From assembly GCA_009694085.1 (NCBI GenBank), contig SHVW01000010.1:1-38799 (forward strand): a stretch of DNA of 38,799 nucleotides, read 5' to 3'. Shown one piece after another: positions 24,566 to 36,933 of this stretch (the first letter of the stretch is position 1; every line of letters starts with the position of its first letter). Below the pieces are notes generated by a model. It was not told the origin of the DNA, searched no databases, and saw only the letters and a program-made list of their open reading frames with translations. This DNA is from Alphaproteobacteria bacterium (lineage in GTDB: Bacteria; Pseudomonadota; Alphaproteobacteria; SHVW01). A program made the translations under genes and the position numbers.

Positions 24566-24976
24566 TCAGTTAATGTTCTTGGGCGGCATCAAACGCGAGG
24601 TTCCATCGCCGGGCGTGGATAGCGGCGTTCCCCGCATCGCTTGGGGCAGGTAAGGCCGCTCCAACTGAATCACGATCTCGCCGGGCCCGGCGAGATTGAG
24701 CATGACGCGCGCGCGCTCGTCCAGCATGTCGGGGTCGAGATCGCTCGGCCTGAGCAAGGCGACCCGGGCATCGAGCGCGCCGCGGTCGGTCTCGATGGTT
24801 TTGAGGTCGTTGCGCGTCTGGGCGATTTCCTGCTTGAGATAGCGCATGGCGAGCAATCCGCGATCGCCTTCCACCAGATGGTAGGCGAAGTAGCCGACGA
24901 CCAGACAGCCCAGGACTTGCCCTGCGGCATTGGGGATGCGTCGGCGGATTTCCTTCATCAGCGCCATGGACGGCAT
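24566..24976 (-). CDS. septum formation initiator family protein (FtsB/DivIC-like)
   Basis: A 136-residue bitopic membrane protein of the FtsB/DivIC family, which links the division proteins FtsL and FtsQ at the septum. One membrane helix (QVLGCLVVGYFAYHLVEGDRG) is followed by a coiled coil (LKQEIAQTRNDLKTIETDRGALDARVALL) and the family block DPDMLDERARVMLNLAGPGEIVI. The start is uncertain among ATGs at 24976, 24967 and 24958. Position between eno and pdhA is a conserved alphaproteobacterial arrangement. The Pro-rich tail after about residue 105 is variable in the family. Confidence 0.88.
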   Translation of the reverse strand: MPSMALMKEIRRRIPNAAGQVLGCLVVGYFAYHLVEGDRGLLAMRYLKQEIAQTRNDLKTIETDRGALDARVALLRPSDLDPDMLDERARVMLNLAGPGEIVIQLERPYLPQAMRGTPLSTPGDGTSRLMPPKNIN

Positions 24977-25140
24977 CGAATCACAGCCGACTCCAAGGCG
25001 TCAACAGGAGTTTCACTAAAATATCTCTTAGATTCCAATAATTAGCGTCATCTGTTGCAAACATGACTCAAATCGAGACTTAATTTGAGGCCCAGCGCGA
25101 ACAGAACAGGAATCAATGGGTTAGTGGATAATCCTTCACC

Positions 25141-26481
<1,341 letters not shown>

Positions 26482-27336
26482 CTACGGAACTACCGGCGCG
26501 TCCTTGCGTCCGGCCGCGATTATGATCAGCCCGGCCGCCAGGATCAGCGCGGCGCCGATCACCACCTCCGTGCGCGGCACATCGCCCCAGATGACGAAGC
26601 CGAGCACGAAAGCCCAGATCAGAGCCGTGTATTCGAAGGGTGCCAGGACCGAGACCTGGCCCCTTCGCATGCCTTCGAACTGCGCGAGCTGGGCGCAGCC
26701 GCCGATCGCGCCGACCGCCAGCATCATGGCGAACTGCACCGGGCTCGGCGGCACCCAAACGAAAGCGAGCACGGCGCCGGTCGCCACGAGATAAACCGAA
26801 TTGCCTTACAGCATCTGCAACAGCGCGCTTTCGTGCGGCGCGATCATGCGGATGAGCACGGTGGCAAACGCCCACAGGCAAGCCGCCGCCAGCACCAGCA
26901 CGGTCGCGAGCGTCAGGCCGAAGCCGGCGGGATCGCAGGCGACGACGACGCCGGCAAAGCCGGTCAGAACGGCGACCCAGCGCCAGGGCGTAACGCGCTC
27001 GCCCAATAGCGGGATCGCCAACACCGTGACCACGATCGGCGAGGCAAAAAAGAGCGTCATCAACTCGCCGAGCGGCAGGTCGCGGGCGGCGGTGTAGTAA
27101 CATAGGGAAGCCGCCAGAAGGACCAAGCCGCGCGTCACCAGCTTCCAACGCAGCGGTGTCGTGAGCGCGCGCGAAACGAGAGGACCCCGGCCGAACGCTA
27201 GCGCACCCGACACCACAACCAGGCTGCGGAAAAACAGGATTTGCCAAACCGTGATGTCGACGACCAGCAACTTGACCACGGCGTCGTGGAAGGCGAACAC
27301 GCAGTAGGCGAGGATGGTCAGGCCGATGCCGGCCAT
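26482..27336 (-). pseudogene. EamA/DMT transporter interrupted by an in-frame TAA
   Basis: A ten-helix drug/metabolite transporter of the EamA family (about 284 codons), broken by a TAA at 26806-26808. The reading frame is continuous through the stop: ... ESALLQML, stop, GNSVYLVATGAVLAFVW ... The intact paralogue next door reads ESALLQMLFGNTVNLIGTG, so the stop stands where Phe is expected. The first part (MAGIGLTILAYCVFAFHDAV to LLQML) would give about seven helices. The second part could restart at an internal ATG or GTG. TTC to TAA needs two changes, so an intermediate or suppression is possible. Confidence 0.8.
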
Positions 27337-27400
27337 CGAAGCCCTCTCTGCACTGGGGCGCCAGCAATAGTCGGGCGGCCGGGGATTTGCAAGGCGTGGC

Positions 27401-28258
27401 CTAACGCTCGGCCGGCGCCTCCTGGCGCCCCGCCGCAATCATGATCAACCCGGCCGCCAGGATCAGCACGGCGCCAATCACCACCTCAATGCGCGGCACG
27501 TCGCCCCACACGATGTAGCCGAGCGCGAAAGCCCAGATCAGGCCGGTATAGGTCAGGGGCGCCAGTACCGAGGCCGGCGCCATGCGCATGCCGGTGAACA
27601 TAGTGAATTGGCCGAGACCGCCGATGCCGCCGATCGCCAGCATGAGCGCAAGCTCACCAGGGCTCGGCGTTTGCCAGACCAGGAACAGCGCGATCCCGGT
27701 TCCGATCAAATTGACCGTATTGCCGAACAGCATTTGCAGCAGCGCACTCTCGTGCATCGCGATCATACGGATCAAGATGGTTGCCACGGCCCACAGACAG
27801 GCCGAGAACAATGCCAGGGCCGCCGGAACGGACAAACCGATATCGGTGGGGTTGAAGGCGACGACGACGCCGGCGAAGCCGGTCACCACGGCAGTCCAGC
27901 GCCACGGCGTGACCCGCTCGCCCAACATGGGAATGGCCAGGATCGTGACAATAACCGGCGAGACGAAATAGAGGGTCATCAACTCGCCCAGCGGCAGATC
28001 GCGCGATGCGCCGTAATAGCAAATCCAGGCGGCAAGCAGGATCAGGCCGCGCAAAACGAGCTTCCAGCGCAACGGCGTCATAATCGCCCGCGCGATCAGG
28101 GCGCCTCGGCCGACGATGAGGCAGCCGGTTAGAATGACCGCGCTGCGGAAGAACAGGATTTGCCAAACCGGCAACCCCGCCACCAGCCACTTGATCGCGG
28201 CGTCGTGAAACGAGAACAGGAAGAAGGCCAGAACGGTCAGGCCGATGCCGGCCATCAT
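27401..28258 (-). CDS. EamA/DMT-family transporter
   Basis: An intact inner-membrane transporter (285 residues) with two EamA repeats and ten predicted helices; for example GLTVLAFFLFSFHDAAIKWL opens the first repeat and ALYLFSACLWAVATILIRMI-like ALALFSACLWAVATILIRMI the second. RDLPLGELMTLYFVSPVIVTILAIPMLGE is the conserved end of the first repeat. Family members export metabolites or amino acids; substrate unknown. It lies 6 bp after kdsA and could be co-transcribed with it. Two adjacent ATGs start the frame. Confidence 0.88.
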   Translation of the reverse strand: MMAGIGLTVLAFFLFSFHDAAIKWLVAGLPVWQILFFRSAVILTGCLIVGRGALIARAIMTPLRWKLVLRGLILLAAWICYYGASRDLPLGELMTLYFVSPVIVTILAIPMLGERVTPWRWTAVVTGFAGVVVAFNPTDIGLSVPAALALFSACLWAVATILIRMIAMHESALLQMLFGNTVNLIGTGIALFLVWQTPSPGELALMLAIGGIGGLGQFTMFTGMRMAPASVLAPLTYTGLIWAFALGYIVWGDVPRIEVVIGAVLILAAGLIMIAAGRQEAPAER

Positions 28259-28264
28259 GGATGG

Positions 28265-29095
28265 CTAACGTGCCTTGGCAATGCGATCGAAGGCCATCAG
28301 GGTCGCCAGCAGCGCCGGCATGTCCTTGAGGTGCATCATGTTGGGCCCGTCGCTGGGTGCGCGGTCGGGATCCTCATGGGTTTCCATGAACACGGCGGCA
28401 ACGCCGATGGCGACCGCAGCGCGCGCCAGCACGGGCACGAATTCGCGCTGACCGCCGCTGGTCGTCCCCTGCCCGCCCGGCTGCTGCACCGAATGGGTCG
28501 CGTCGAACACCACGGGGCAGCCCGTGGCCGCCAGGATCGGCAGGGCGCGCATGTCGGAGACCAGGGTGTTGTAGCCGAAGCTGGCGCCGCGCTCGCACAC
28601 CAGCACGTTGCGATTGCCCGTGCTCTCGATCTTCTTGACCACGTTGGCCATGTCCCAGGGCGCCAGGAACTGGCCCTTCTTGACGTTGATCGCCCGTCCC
28701 GTCTCGCCCGCCGCGACGAGCAGATCGGTCTGCCGGCACAGGAAGGCCGGGATTTGCAAGACATCGACCGCCTCGGCAACCGGCTTGCACTGCTCGGCCG
28801 TGTGCACGTCGGTCAGCACCGGGCAGCCGCGCTTTTCCCGCACCTCGGCCAGGATCGCCAGGCTCTTGTCCAGGCCCAGACCGCGCGGGCTATCGACGCT
28901 GGTGCGGTTAGCCTTGTCGAACGAGGTCTTGTAGATCAGCCCGATGCCGAGCTTATCCGTGAGTTCGACCAGCGCCTGGCTCATCTCCAACGCGTGGGCA
29001 CGGGATTCTAGCGCGCACGGACCCGCTATTAACGTGAACGGCCGGTCGTTGGCGACGGCGAGCTTGCCAATGGTGACGGTGCGGGAGTCTGTCAT
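28265..29095 (-). CDS. kdsA: 3-deoxy-8-phosphooctulonate synthase
   Basis: KDO-8-phosphate synthase (276 residues) condenses phosphoenolpyruvate with arabinose 5-phosphate to make the KDO precursor of lipid A core. [20 protein letters not shown] and [14 protein letters not shown] are the substrate-binding blocks, [14 protein letters not shown] is the third, and [20 protein letters not shown] and [20 protein letters not shown] complete the active site. A Cys at the position of the N-terminal metal ligand (GPCALES) is not by itself diagnostic of the metal-dependent class. Between its start and the IS5-type element (29096-29345) I see no gene. Confidence 0.97.
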   Translation of the reverse strand: MTDSRTVTIGKLAVANDRPFTLIAGPCALESRAHALEMSQALVELTDKLGIGLIYKTSFDKANRTSVDSPRGLGLDKSLAILAEVREKRGCPVLTDVHTAEQCKPVAEAVDVLQIPAFLCRQTDLLVAAGETGRAINVKKGQFLAPWDMANVVKKIESTGNRNVLVCERGASFGYNTLVSDMRALPILAATGCPVVFDATHSVQQPGGQGTTSGGQREFVPVLARAAVAIGVAAVFMETHEDPDRAPSDGPNMMHLKDMPALLATLMAFDRIAKAR

Positions 29096-29345
29096 GATGT
29101 CCTTGCCCTTCTAACAGGCACGCAGCAAAACGCAACTGTCGAACGATTCGGAGACAGGTGCATATGGTCCGCATCAGTTGCACGACCAATTTATCGGTTG
29201 CGCGTATGCTGTATATCAGGGACTACGGTCTGGCGACCACGGACGAGCGCTGATGGGCGCTTTCGGTTCAGTATTTTTCGGCTTTGGACTCCTGCTGGCA
29301 CTACGCATGGTTCGGCTGAGACGAAAGCCCCCAGTGTCGCCCTAG

Positions 29346-30622
29346 CAGTTTGCTGAAAAACGGGAAGGTTTAAAGGTTTTGGTTCCGCCTGTGATGGCTG
29401 GGTTGCGGATTTTGGTTTGGCAACGGTGCGGTCGATTTTGACATCTTGTGGACGGAGTCTACCCCTCAAGCCGCAATGAGTTTGGGGATGCGGATCAGAT
29501 TGTAGGCGATCAGGTTGAGCAGGAAGTCGGCGGCGACGCGCGCGATGCCGCGATGCTTAGTCTTGCGCATGGTGCCGTGCTGCTTGCCCCAGCCGAAGAT
29601 GCATTCGATCATCGCGCGACGTGTTTGCGACATGGCATAGCCGTCATGGCGGGTCGTGCGGTGGTCGATGGCGCTTCGCCGCGGCTTGCCGGTTTTGGTC
29701 ACGCCGTTGTTCTGCGTCACATGCGGCGTGACCTTGGCGGCGCGAAGATTGGCGACATGATCGGCCGTGTCGTAGGCCTTGTCCTCGCCCGCCGTGATGC
29801 GTCCGCCTCTTGCCTTGGCCCGGTCCGCAAGCATCGCCTCGGCGGCGCGCCGTTCCGCCGTGCCGTTGGCCGTGGTGAGGCGGCCGGCAACCGCCAGCCC
29901 ATGCCGGTTCTCCATGGTGGCGTGCCCCATGTAGCAGAGCTTCGCCTCGCGCCAGCCGCCTTGCGATAAAGCCGGCTGTCGGGGACGCTCGTGCTGGCAT
30001 GGGTTTCGTTCCGGCGTTTCTGGCCGTGGAAGTTCGTGCCATCGCCGTCGCCCGAGCCGTCCTTCGGCCGGAAGCTCTTGTGCGACACCCACGCCTCGAT
30101 CAGCGTGCCGTCCACCGAGAAGTGCTCGTCCGACAACAGCGGCTTCACCTCCGGGTGGTTCAGAAGTCTGGTCATGAACGTCTGGAACACATCGCCTTGC
30201 TGCAACCGCTCCCGGTTCTTGGTGAACGTTGTCGGGTCCCACACAGGATCGTCCGGCGAAAGCCCCACGAACCATCTGTAGAGAAGATTGTAGTCGAGAT
30301 GTTCCATCAACTGACGCTCCGAGCGCAGGCCGTAGAAGACCTGGAGCAGCAGCGCGCTCAACAAGCGCTCCGGCGCGATCGATGGACGGCCTTCCCCGAC
30401 ATACAGCACCGCGAAGCTTCCGCTCATCTCCTCCAGCACAGCGCGCACCAAGGCGCGCACCTGCCGCAGGGGATGCTTCTCAGGAACCCGTTTCTCCGGC
30501 GAAATATAGGAAAACAACCCGCCTTGATCCTGAAACCGTCCGCGCATTAACATCCTCCCGCGCCACCGCAAGCGCAGTGAATCATTCCGCCGCCCTCAAA
30601 GCGAGGGTTTTTCAGCAAACTG
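29346..30622 (-). mobile_element. IS5-type insertion sequence with 16-bp perfect ends and CTAG target duplication
   Basis: A complete element of 1277 bp. The left end reads CAGTTTGCTGAAAAAC (29346-29361) and the right end is its exact reverse complement (30607-30622). CTAG stands immediately outside each end (29342-29345 and 30623-30626) and is read as a 4-bp target duplication, as IS5 relatives produce. Because CTAG is itself palindromic, the inverted identity extends outward. The element separates kdsA from the YefM-like gene and pyrG. Confidence 0.9.
29466..30547 (-). pseudogene. IS5-family transposase with a one-base frameshift
   Basis: A DDE transposase with the N-terminal DUF772-type domain (MRGRFQDQGGLFSYISPEKR, then HPLRQVRALVRAVLEEM and LLQVFYGLRSERQLMEHLDY) and the first catalytic region DEHFSVDGTLIEAW. 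After SRLYRKA, at about 29965, the homologous sequence continues in another frame: GWREAKLCYMGHATMENRHG to the end FGWGKQHGTMRKTKHRG. The interval is 1082 bp, one short of a multiple of three. I chose the ATG at 30547 (GGAGG 6 bp before). There is no slippery A-run or similar site at the break, so programmed frameshifting is not indicated. Confidence 0.8.
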
Positions 30623-30889
30623 CTAGAGCTGGCAATGGTGACGAAGCGTCCCGCGTTGACATGCTTGATCGGATTCGATTTCGGCAATGGCCTCGGCAAG
30701 GCGACCCGCATTGACCGGACTGCACAGTAAATATGCGGTTTCCTCCAGCGCGCGATAGTCCTCCAACGACATCATGACGACCGGCGGCGCGCCACACCGG
30801 GTCAATAAAATTGGGCGGTGATCGCGGCATACCCGATCCATCGTCTTGGCCAACTTGGTTCGTGCCGCCGTGTACGACATGATGTCCAT
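30623..30889 (-). CDS. orphan YefM/Phd-like antitoxin
   Basis: An antitoxin of the Phd/YefM family (88 residues from the ATG at 30889; an ATG at 30880 is also possible). SYTAARTKLAKTMDRVCRDH is the DNA-binding N-terminus, and PPVVMMSLEDYRALEETAYLL is the family core. The protein ends CQRGTLRHHCQL; its stop TAG is part of the CTAG target site of the insertion sequence. A YoeB toxin normally follows by overlap, but none is visible on either side of the element, so the antitoxin is an orphan. It starts 34 bp after the pyrG stop. Confidence 0.75.
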   Translation of the reverse strand: MDIMSYTAARTKLAKTMDRVCRDHRPILLTRCGAPPVVMMSLEDYRALEETAYLLCSPVNAGRLAEAIAEIESDQACQRGTLRHHCQL

Positions 30890-30923
30890 CGAATGGCCCC
30901 GTCTCGCCCTTCGGGTCGCCATC

Positions 30924-32692
<1,769 letters not shown>

Positions 32693-32731
32693 AACTCCCC
32701 GCATTTCGGCAACCGCTGTCAAATGGCGCCG

Positions 32732-33043
32732 TCAATTGCGGATGGGCGCCTGGGGCGTGGCCGGTACGGCGGGGACGCTCTGGGTGGGGGTCACATCGTC
32801 CACGATGGAACGGGGCGCACGCTGCTGGTTGGCGATAACGGCCAGCACCAGGTTGATAGCGAAGAAACAAGCACCCAGCACGGCCGTGATACGGGTCAAC
32901 AGATTGCCCGCCCCGCGCGCCGACATCAGGCCCCCGCCGCCGCCGCCCACCCCCAGCGCGCCGCCTTCGCTGCGCTGAATGAGGATGATGCCGACCAGCG
33001 CGATGGTCAGCACCATAAGGGTTACGAGCAGAAGGGTTTGCAT
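32732..33043 (-). CDS. secG: preprotein translocase subunit SecG
   Basis: SecG (103 residues), the small non-essential subunit of the SecYEG channel. Two membrane helices are visible: LLLVTLMVLTIALVGIILIQ and LTRITAVLGACFFAINLVLAVIA. Between them is the family loop QRSEGGALGVGGGGGGLMSARG. The C-terminal tail is short and Pro/Thr-rich. Position between tpiA and pyrG is the usual one, although an MsrQ-like gene is inserted between tpiA and secG here. Confidence 0.95.
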   Translation of the reverse strand: MQTLLLVTLMVLTIALVGIILIQRSEGGALGVGGGGGGLMSARGAGNLLTRITAVLGACFFAINLVLAVIANQQRAPRSIVDDVTPTQSVPAVPATPQAPIRN

Positions 33044-33104
33044 GACAAGACTCGGCCGGGCCGATTAGGCCCCGCCGCCTGAAATGGGACGGATGGCCGG
33101 TCTT

Positions 33105-33938
33105 TTAGCCGGTTCGGGCGGTTCGCGCTAGGGCCAAGATTTCGGCGCCGGCCGCCACGGTAAGCCCCGCCCCCGCAACGGCCCAGGCAGGCCGAAGCCC
33201 GGCTGCGGGATCGATATTCGCGGCGAACACGGCGAGGGCGGGTATGCCGGTCATGCCGGCATACCAACCGAACTCGGCGAGGGCGGTGGCAAGGGTGGCG
33301 CCAAGCCCCAGCGCACCAAGCCGCAACCCCATGCCCGCCATGCCGGCGCGGCGCAACCATAGGCGCCACGACAGCAACCAGATCAGCAATCCCGCCATCA
33401 GGGTGGGTTGCCAAACATTGCTGCGGGATTGCAGGAAGAAGTGCGCGACCGCCAGGAGCGCGATGCCATAGGCCGCGCGATGCAGCATTTGCCAGCGCCG
33501 CCCGGTCAGGCGCCGGATCATGCCGTCGGTCGATGTGATGCCCAGGGCCAGCAGCCCGACCGCGGCAACGGCGCCGATCGTCAGATAGAAACGCGCCCAT
33601 ATCTCGCCCAACACCTTGGCGACGTCGAGATTCTGGTCGAGCGTGTAGAGACCGATATGGGCGATCGCATAACCCAGCGCTGCCACGCCGATCATGCGGC
33701 GCACCGCGATCAGGTCTGACCAATTGAAGATGCGGCGAAACGGCGCGATTGCCAGCGAGAGGAACAGCAGGCGGATCGCCCATTGGCCGGTCTCGCGGAG
33801 GGCGGTCGTGAACGGGCGGGCGCCCAGACCGATAACCGCCCATTCCACGGCCAACCACAGGCCCGGCGCCAGCACCAACAGAAAGGCGACAGATTTGAGC
33901 GGCGACAGGCGTCCGGCCCGATCGCGCCAGGGGCTCAT
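33105..33938 (-). CDS. ferric-reductase-like transmembrane protein (MsrQ/YedZ-like)
   Basis: A 277-residue haem-binding membrane protein of the ferric-reductase-like superfamily, closest to MsrQ, which feeds electrons to the periplasmic methionine sulfoxide reductase MsrP. Candidate haem ligands are His in GYAIAHIGLYTLDQN and in WQMLHRAAYGIALLAVAHFFLQ. Six or more membrane helices are predicted, and the C-terminal part adds further helices beyond the usual MsrQ length (about 200 residues). No msrP gene is in the window. I chose the ATG at 33938. It lies 13 bp after tpiA, where the sequence ATGAGCCCC is duplicated. Confidence 0.75.
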   Translation of the reverse strand: MSPWRDRAGRLSPLKSVAFLLVLAPGLWLAVEWAVIGLGARPFTTALRETGQWAIRLLFLSLAIAPFRRIFNWSDLIAVRRMIGVAALGYAIAHIGLYTLDQNLDVAKVLGEIWARFYLTIGAVAAVGLLALGITSTDGMIRRLTGRRWQMLHRAAYGIALLAVAHFFLQSRSNVWQPTLMAGLLIWLLSWRLWLRRAGMAGMGLRLGALGLGATLATALAEFGWYAGMTGIPALAVFAANIDPAAGLRPAWAVAGAGLTVAAGAEILALARTARTG

Positions 33939-33951
33939 GCCAGGATGGGGC

Positions 33952-34713
33952 TCATGTCGCGGTGGGGCACGCCATACGGATTGCCCAGAAACCATCGGCC
34001 TTCAGGCTAGCGCCGCCGACCAGAGCACCATTGACATCGGCCACGGCCAGTAGCTCCGCCGCGTTCTCCGGCTTGACCGAGCCGCCATAGAGAATGCGGA
34101 AGCCGGCACCATCGGCGAAGCGCTCGACCAGGCGGGCGCGCAGGAAGCAGTGAACCTCGGCCACCTCGGCCACGGTCGGCGTGCGGCCCGTGCCGATCGC
34201 CCAGACCGGCTCATAGGCAACCACCGTATTGGCGGCATGGGCCGCCGCCGGCAGCGAGCCCGCGAGTTGGCGGCCGACCGTATCGAGTGTGGCGCCGCGG
34301 TTCCGTTCCGCCTCGGTCTCGCCGACGCAGACGATGGCGATCAGACCGGCGGCAACGGCCGCCTCCGCTTTCGCCCGCACCGTGGCGTCGCTCTCGCCGT
34401 GATCGGCCCGGCGCTCGGAATGTCCGGACAGGACATGGCTCGCCCCGGCATCGGCCAGCATGCCGGCACTGATATCGCCGGTATGGGCGCCCGATGTCTT
34501 GCCGTGGCAATCCTGGCCGCCGACCAGCAGGCCGGATCCGGCGACGCGCTCGGCCACCGCGCGCAACAAGGTAGCGGACGGGCAGATCAGCAGATCGGCC
34601 GGCGCGCCGCCGCCCGCGCGCATCAGCCGGGCGAGCCCATCGGCCAGCGCCAGACCGTCTTTGGCGAGCCCATTCATTTTCCAATTTCCGGCGATCAGGG
34701 GGCGCGGCGCCAT
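33952..34713 (-). CDS. tpiA: triose-phosphate isomerase
   Basis: Triose-phosphate isomerase (253 residues), interconverting dihydroxyacetone phosphate and glyceraldehyde 3-phosphate. Catalytic Lys is in AGNWKMNG, catalytic His in [14 protein letters not shown], catalytic Glu in [13 protein letters not shown]. The phosphate-binding [16 protein letters not shown] and [12 protein letters not shown] are intact. I chose the ATG at 34713 ([13 protein letters not shown]), preceded by GGGAG; the longer upstream frame is not conserved. It diverges from the ppiD-like gene with a 194-bp shared region. Confidence 0.97.
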   Translation of the reverse strand: MAPRPLIAGNWKMNGLAKDGLALADGLARLMRAGGGAPADLLICPSATLLRAVAERVAGSGLLVGGQDCHGKTSGAHTGDISAGMLADAGASHVLSGHSERRADHGESDATVRAKAEAAVAAGLIAIVCVGETEAERNRGATLDTVGRQLAGSLPAAAHAANTVVAYEPVWAIGTGRTPTVAEVAEVHCFLRARLVERFADGAGFRILYGGSVKPENAAELLAVADVNGALVGGASLKADGFWAIRMACPTAT

Positions 34714-34822
34714 GTCGTCATCTCCCGCAGCGAAGCCTGTTGTCGATCTAGCACGGGGCCAAGGCCAGCGTCTATCGGCCAAGCTCTTGGCCAAGCCATT
34801 GAGCCCACGCAATATTTCCGTG

Positions 34823-34852
34823 TTGCGGCTTTATGGCCGGCGCACCTATGAT
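34823..34852 (+). promoter_or_regulatory. putative promoter of the ppiD-like gene
   Basis: TTGCGG (34823-34828) and TATGAT (34847-34852) are 18 bp apart, 55 bp upstream of the ppiD-like start. No corresponding clear promoter for tpiA was seen on the other strand of this gap. Confidence 0.45.
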
Positions 34853-34907
34853 GCCGCGCCCTGCCCGGCCGATCCGGGCGCCAGAAAATGGTCAGAACCT
34901 CCGCATC

Positions 34908-36773
34908 ATGCTCCAACAGATTCGCCAACACGCCACCTCCTGGGTCGTTAAAATCCTGTTCGGCCTGCTGATCGTCAGCTTCGCGGTCTGGGGCATCGGC
35001 GACATTTTCCGCCAGGCCGGCCAAGACCCCGTGGCGATCAAGGTCGGCGATCAGGAAATTCCGACCGCCGAGGTGGGCAACCAATTCCGCCGCGAACTCG
35101 CCCGCATGCAGCAGATGATGGGCTCCACAATCAATGCCGAGATGGCGCGCCAGTTCGGCCTGTTCGACGAGATCGTGGACCGGCTGGTCAATGGCGCACT
35201 CTACGATCAGGAAGCAAACCGGCTCGGCGTGTCGATTTCCGACGACGTCGTGCGCAAGGCCATTGCCCGGGAACCCGGTTTCCAACGCAACGGCAATTTC
35301 GACCGGTTGATCTACGAACAAGCGCTGCGCCAGAACAATTTGAACGAGGCCGGCTACGTTCAACTGCTTCGCAAGGAATTGTCGCGCGGTCAGGTGGTCG
35401 GCGCGCTCGAGGCCGGCGTGACGCCGCCGGCAAGCTTCATCGACCGGCTCTATCGCCAGCGCCAGGAAAAGCGCGTGGCCGAGACCCTAACCATTTCCAA
35501 TGCCAGCTTCCCCGAACCGGCCGAGCCGGAAGCAACGGTCCTCGCCGCCTTCCATCAGGCCGAAGCCGCGCGCTTCACCGCGCCGGAATACCGCGCGCTA
35601 ACCTTCGCCGTTTTGTCGCCCGACGATCTCGCCGGCGAACAGACCGTTGCCGACGACGTGATCGCCGAGGAATACAACCGGCGGATCGCCGAATACACCG
35701 TGGCCGAGAAGCGCGACATCCAGCAGATCCTGGTCAGCGACGAGGCCGAGGCCAAGCGTGCCGCAGCGATGCTCGGCGAAGGCAAGGACTTTGCCGAGGT
35801 CGCCAAAGACGTCGCCAATATGGAGGCCGCCGCCACCGATCTTGGCATCGTGAGCCGGGACGAATTGCCCGAGGATCTGGCCACCCCCGTCTTCGCGCTC
35901 ACCGCCGGTGCCGCCAGCGCGCCGATCAAGACGGCGTTCGGCTGGCACATCGTTCGGGTCAAGGCGATCAGTGCCGGATCGGCCAAAACGCTGGACGAGG
36001 TGCGCGATCAGCTCAAGCGCGACCTCGCCCGCGAGAAGGCACTGGACCAACTGTTCGAAATCGCCAACAAGGTCGAAGACGATTTGGCCGCCGGCGTTGC
36101 GGTGGACGAGGTGGCGACCAAGCACGGCTTCAAGCCGCGCAAGGCGGCAGCGGTCGACCGCGCCGGCCTCGATCCCGCAGGGGCGAAGGTCGAGGGCGTG
36201 CCGGCCGGCACGTTCTTGCAGACCGCGTTCCAGACGAGCCAGGGCGAACAGAGCGGCCTCGTCGAATCCCGCGACGGTTTCTATTTCATGCTGCGCGTCG
36301 ATGGCGTGACGCCGGCCGCGCTCAAGCCGCTCGACAGCGTGCGCGACCAGGCGCTGGCGGCGTGGCGTGCGGCAGAGCGCGACAAGGCCGCCAAGGCGCG
36401 CACCACGGAATTGTTCGACAAGCTAAAGGCCGGCGCCACACTGGAAAGCCTGGCTGCCGAGACCAACACGCCAGTCGCGACCAGCGAGGCCTTCCTGCGC
36501 ACATCCAACGCGCTGCCCGGCGGGTTGGTCGGCCGCATGTTCCAGGTTAAGCCCGGCGAGGCCGAGATGGCCGGCTCGGGCCAGGGCTACACGATCGCGC
36601 GGCTCAAGGAGATCGTGGCGGCCGACCCGGCTACCGACGAGGCCGGGCTCAAGCGCATGGCCGACCAGGTCAAGCAGCAGATCGCGGGCGATCTGGTCGG
36701 CGCCTTCGGCACGGCGTTGCGCCAGCGCTATCCCGTCTCGATCAAGCAGCCGGCGCTGGATAGTTTGTTCTAG
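34908..36773 (+). CDS. ppiD: peptidyl-prolyl cis-trans isomerase D-like periplasmic chaperone
   Basis: A 621-residue membrane-anchored periplasmic folding factor. One N-terminal helix (VVKILFGLLIVSFAVWGIGDIF) anchors it. A SurA_N-like chaperone domain follows (VGDQEIPTAEVGNQFRRELA through SIDD-like SISDDVVRKAI). A parvulin-type domain is centred at about residues 265-365: RDIQQILVSDEAEAKRAAAM and TAFGWHIVRVKAI. A long C-terminal SurA-like region completes the protein. PpiD in E. coli works near the SecYEG exit. I chose the ATG at 34908. The last residues (QPALDSLF) are followed closely by a dispersed repeat. Confidence 0.92.
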   Translation: MLQQIRQHATSWVVKILFGLLIVSFAVWGIGDIFRQAGQDPVAIKVGDQEIPTAEVGNQFRRELARMQQMMGSTINAEMARQFGLFDEIVDRLVNGALYDQEANRLGVSISDDVVRKAIAREPGFQRNGNFDRLIYEQALRQNNLNEAGYVQLLRKELSRGQVVGALEAGVTPPASFIDRLYRQRQEKRVAETLTISNASFPEPAEPEATVLAAFHQAEAARFTAPEYRALTFAVLSPDDLAGEQTVADDVIAEEYNRRIAEYTVAEKRDIQQILVSDEAEAKRAAAMLGEGKDFAEVAKDVANMEAAATDLGIVSRDELPEDLATPVFALTAGAASAPIKTAFGWHIVRVKAISAGSAKTLDEVRDQLKRDLAREKALDQLFEIANKVEDDLAAGVAVDEVATKHGFKPRKAAAVDRAGLDPAGAKVEGVPAGTFLQTAFQTSQGEQSGLVESRDGFYFMLRVDGVTPAALKPLDSVRDQALAAWRAAERDKAAKARTTELFDKLKAGATLESLAAETNTPVATSEAFLRTSNALPGGLVGRMFQVKPGEAEMAGSGQGYTIARLKEIVAADPATDEAGLKRMADQVKQQIAGDLVGAFGTALRQRYPVSIKQPALDSLF

Positions 36774-36778
36774 GCATC

Positions 36779-36912
36779 GTGACTCGCCCCCACCGCCCCT
36801 CACCCTCCCCATCGCTAATGCGATGGGTCCCCTCCCTCTCCCCCGTCGGGGGCGAGGGCGGTGGTGCGCGCACCCTCGCCCCGCAAAGCGGGGAGAGGGT
36901 CGGGGTAAGGGG
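36779..36912. repeat. GC-rich dispersed palindromic repeat, copy 1
   Basis: After a GTGACTCGC lead-in (36779-36787), CCCCTCACCCTCCC (36796-36809), then CCCTCCCTCTCCCCC, a GGGGGCGAGGG/CCCTCGCCCC pair and GCGGGGAGAGGG form nested inverted arms. The outer right arm is degenerate (GGGGTAAGGGG near 36902-36912). It is the sister of the element after trpE. It ends 21 bp before the trpE start and so occupies the place where a trpE leader or promoter would be. Confidence 0.8.
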
Positions 36913-36933
36913 CCGCGCCGTGCCGCCGTCGCC

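Noticed and set aside
29191-29469. YoeB-like toxin gene left of the insertion sequence
   Set aside because: The 92-residue minus-strand frame runs across the element's end, and its translation has no YoeB features.
29960-29972. Programmed ribosomal frameshift in the IS5-type transposase
   Set aside because: No slippery A-run or comparable sequence is present at the break. A plain single-base deletion explains the frames.
36774-36933. Trp leader peptide and attenuator before trpE
   Set aside because: No short frame with clustered Trp codons is present. The gap is filled by the dispersed palindromic repeat.
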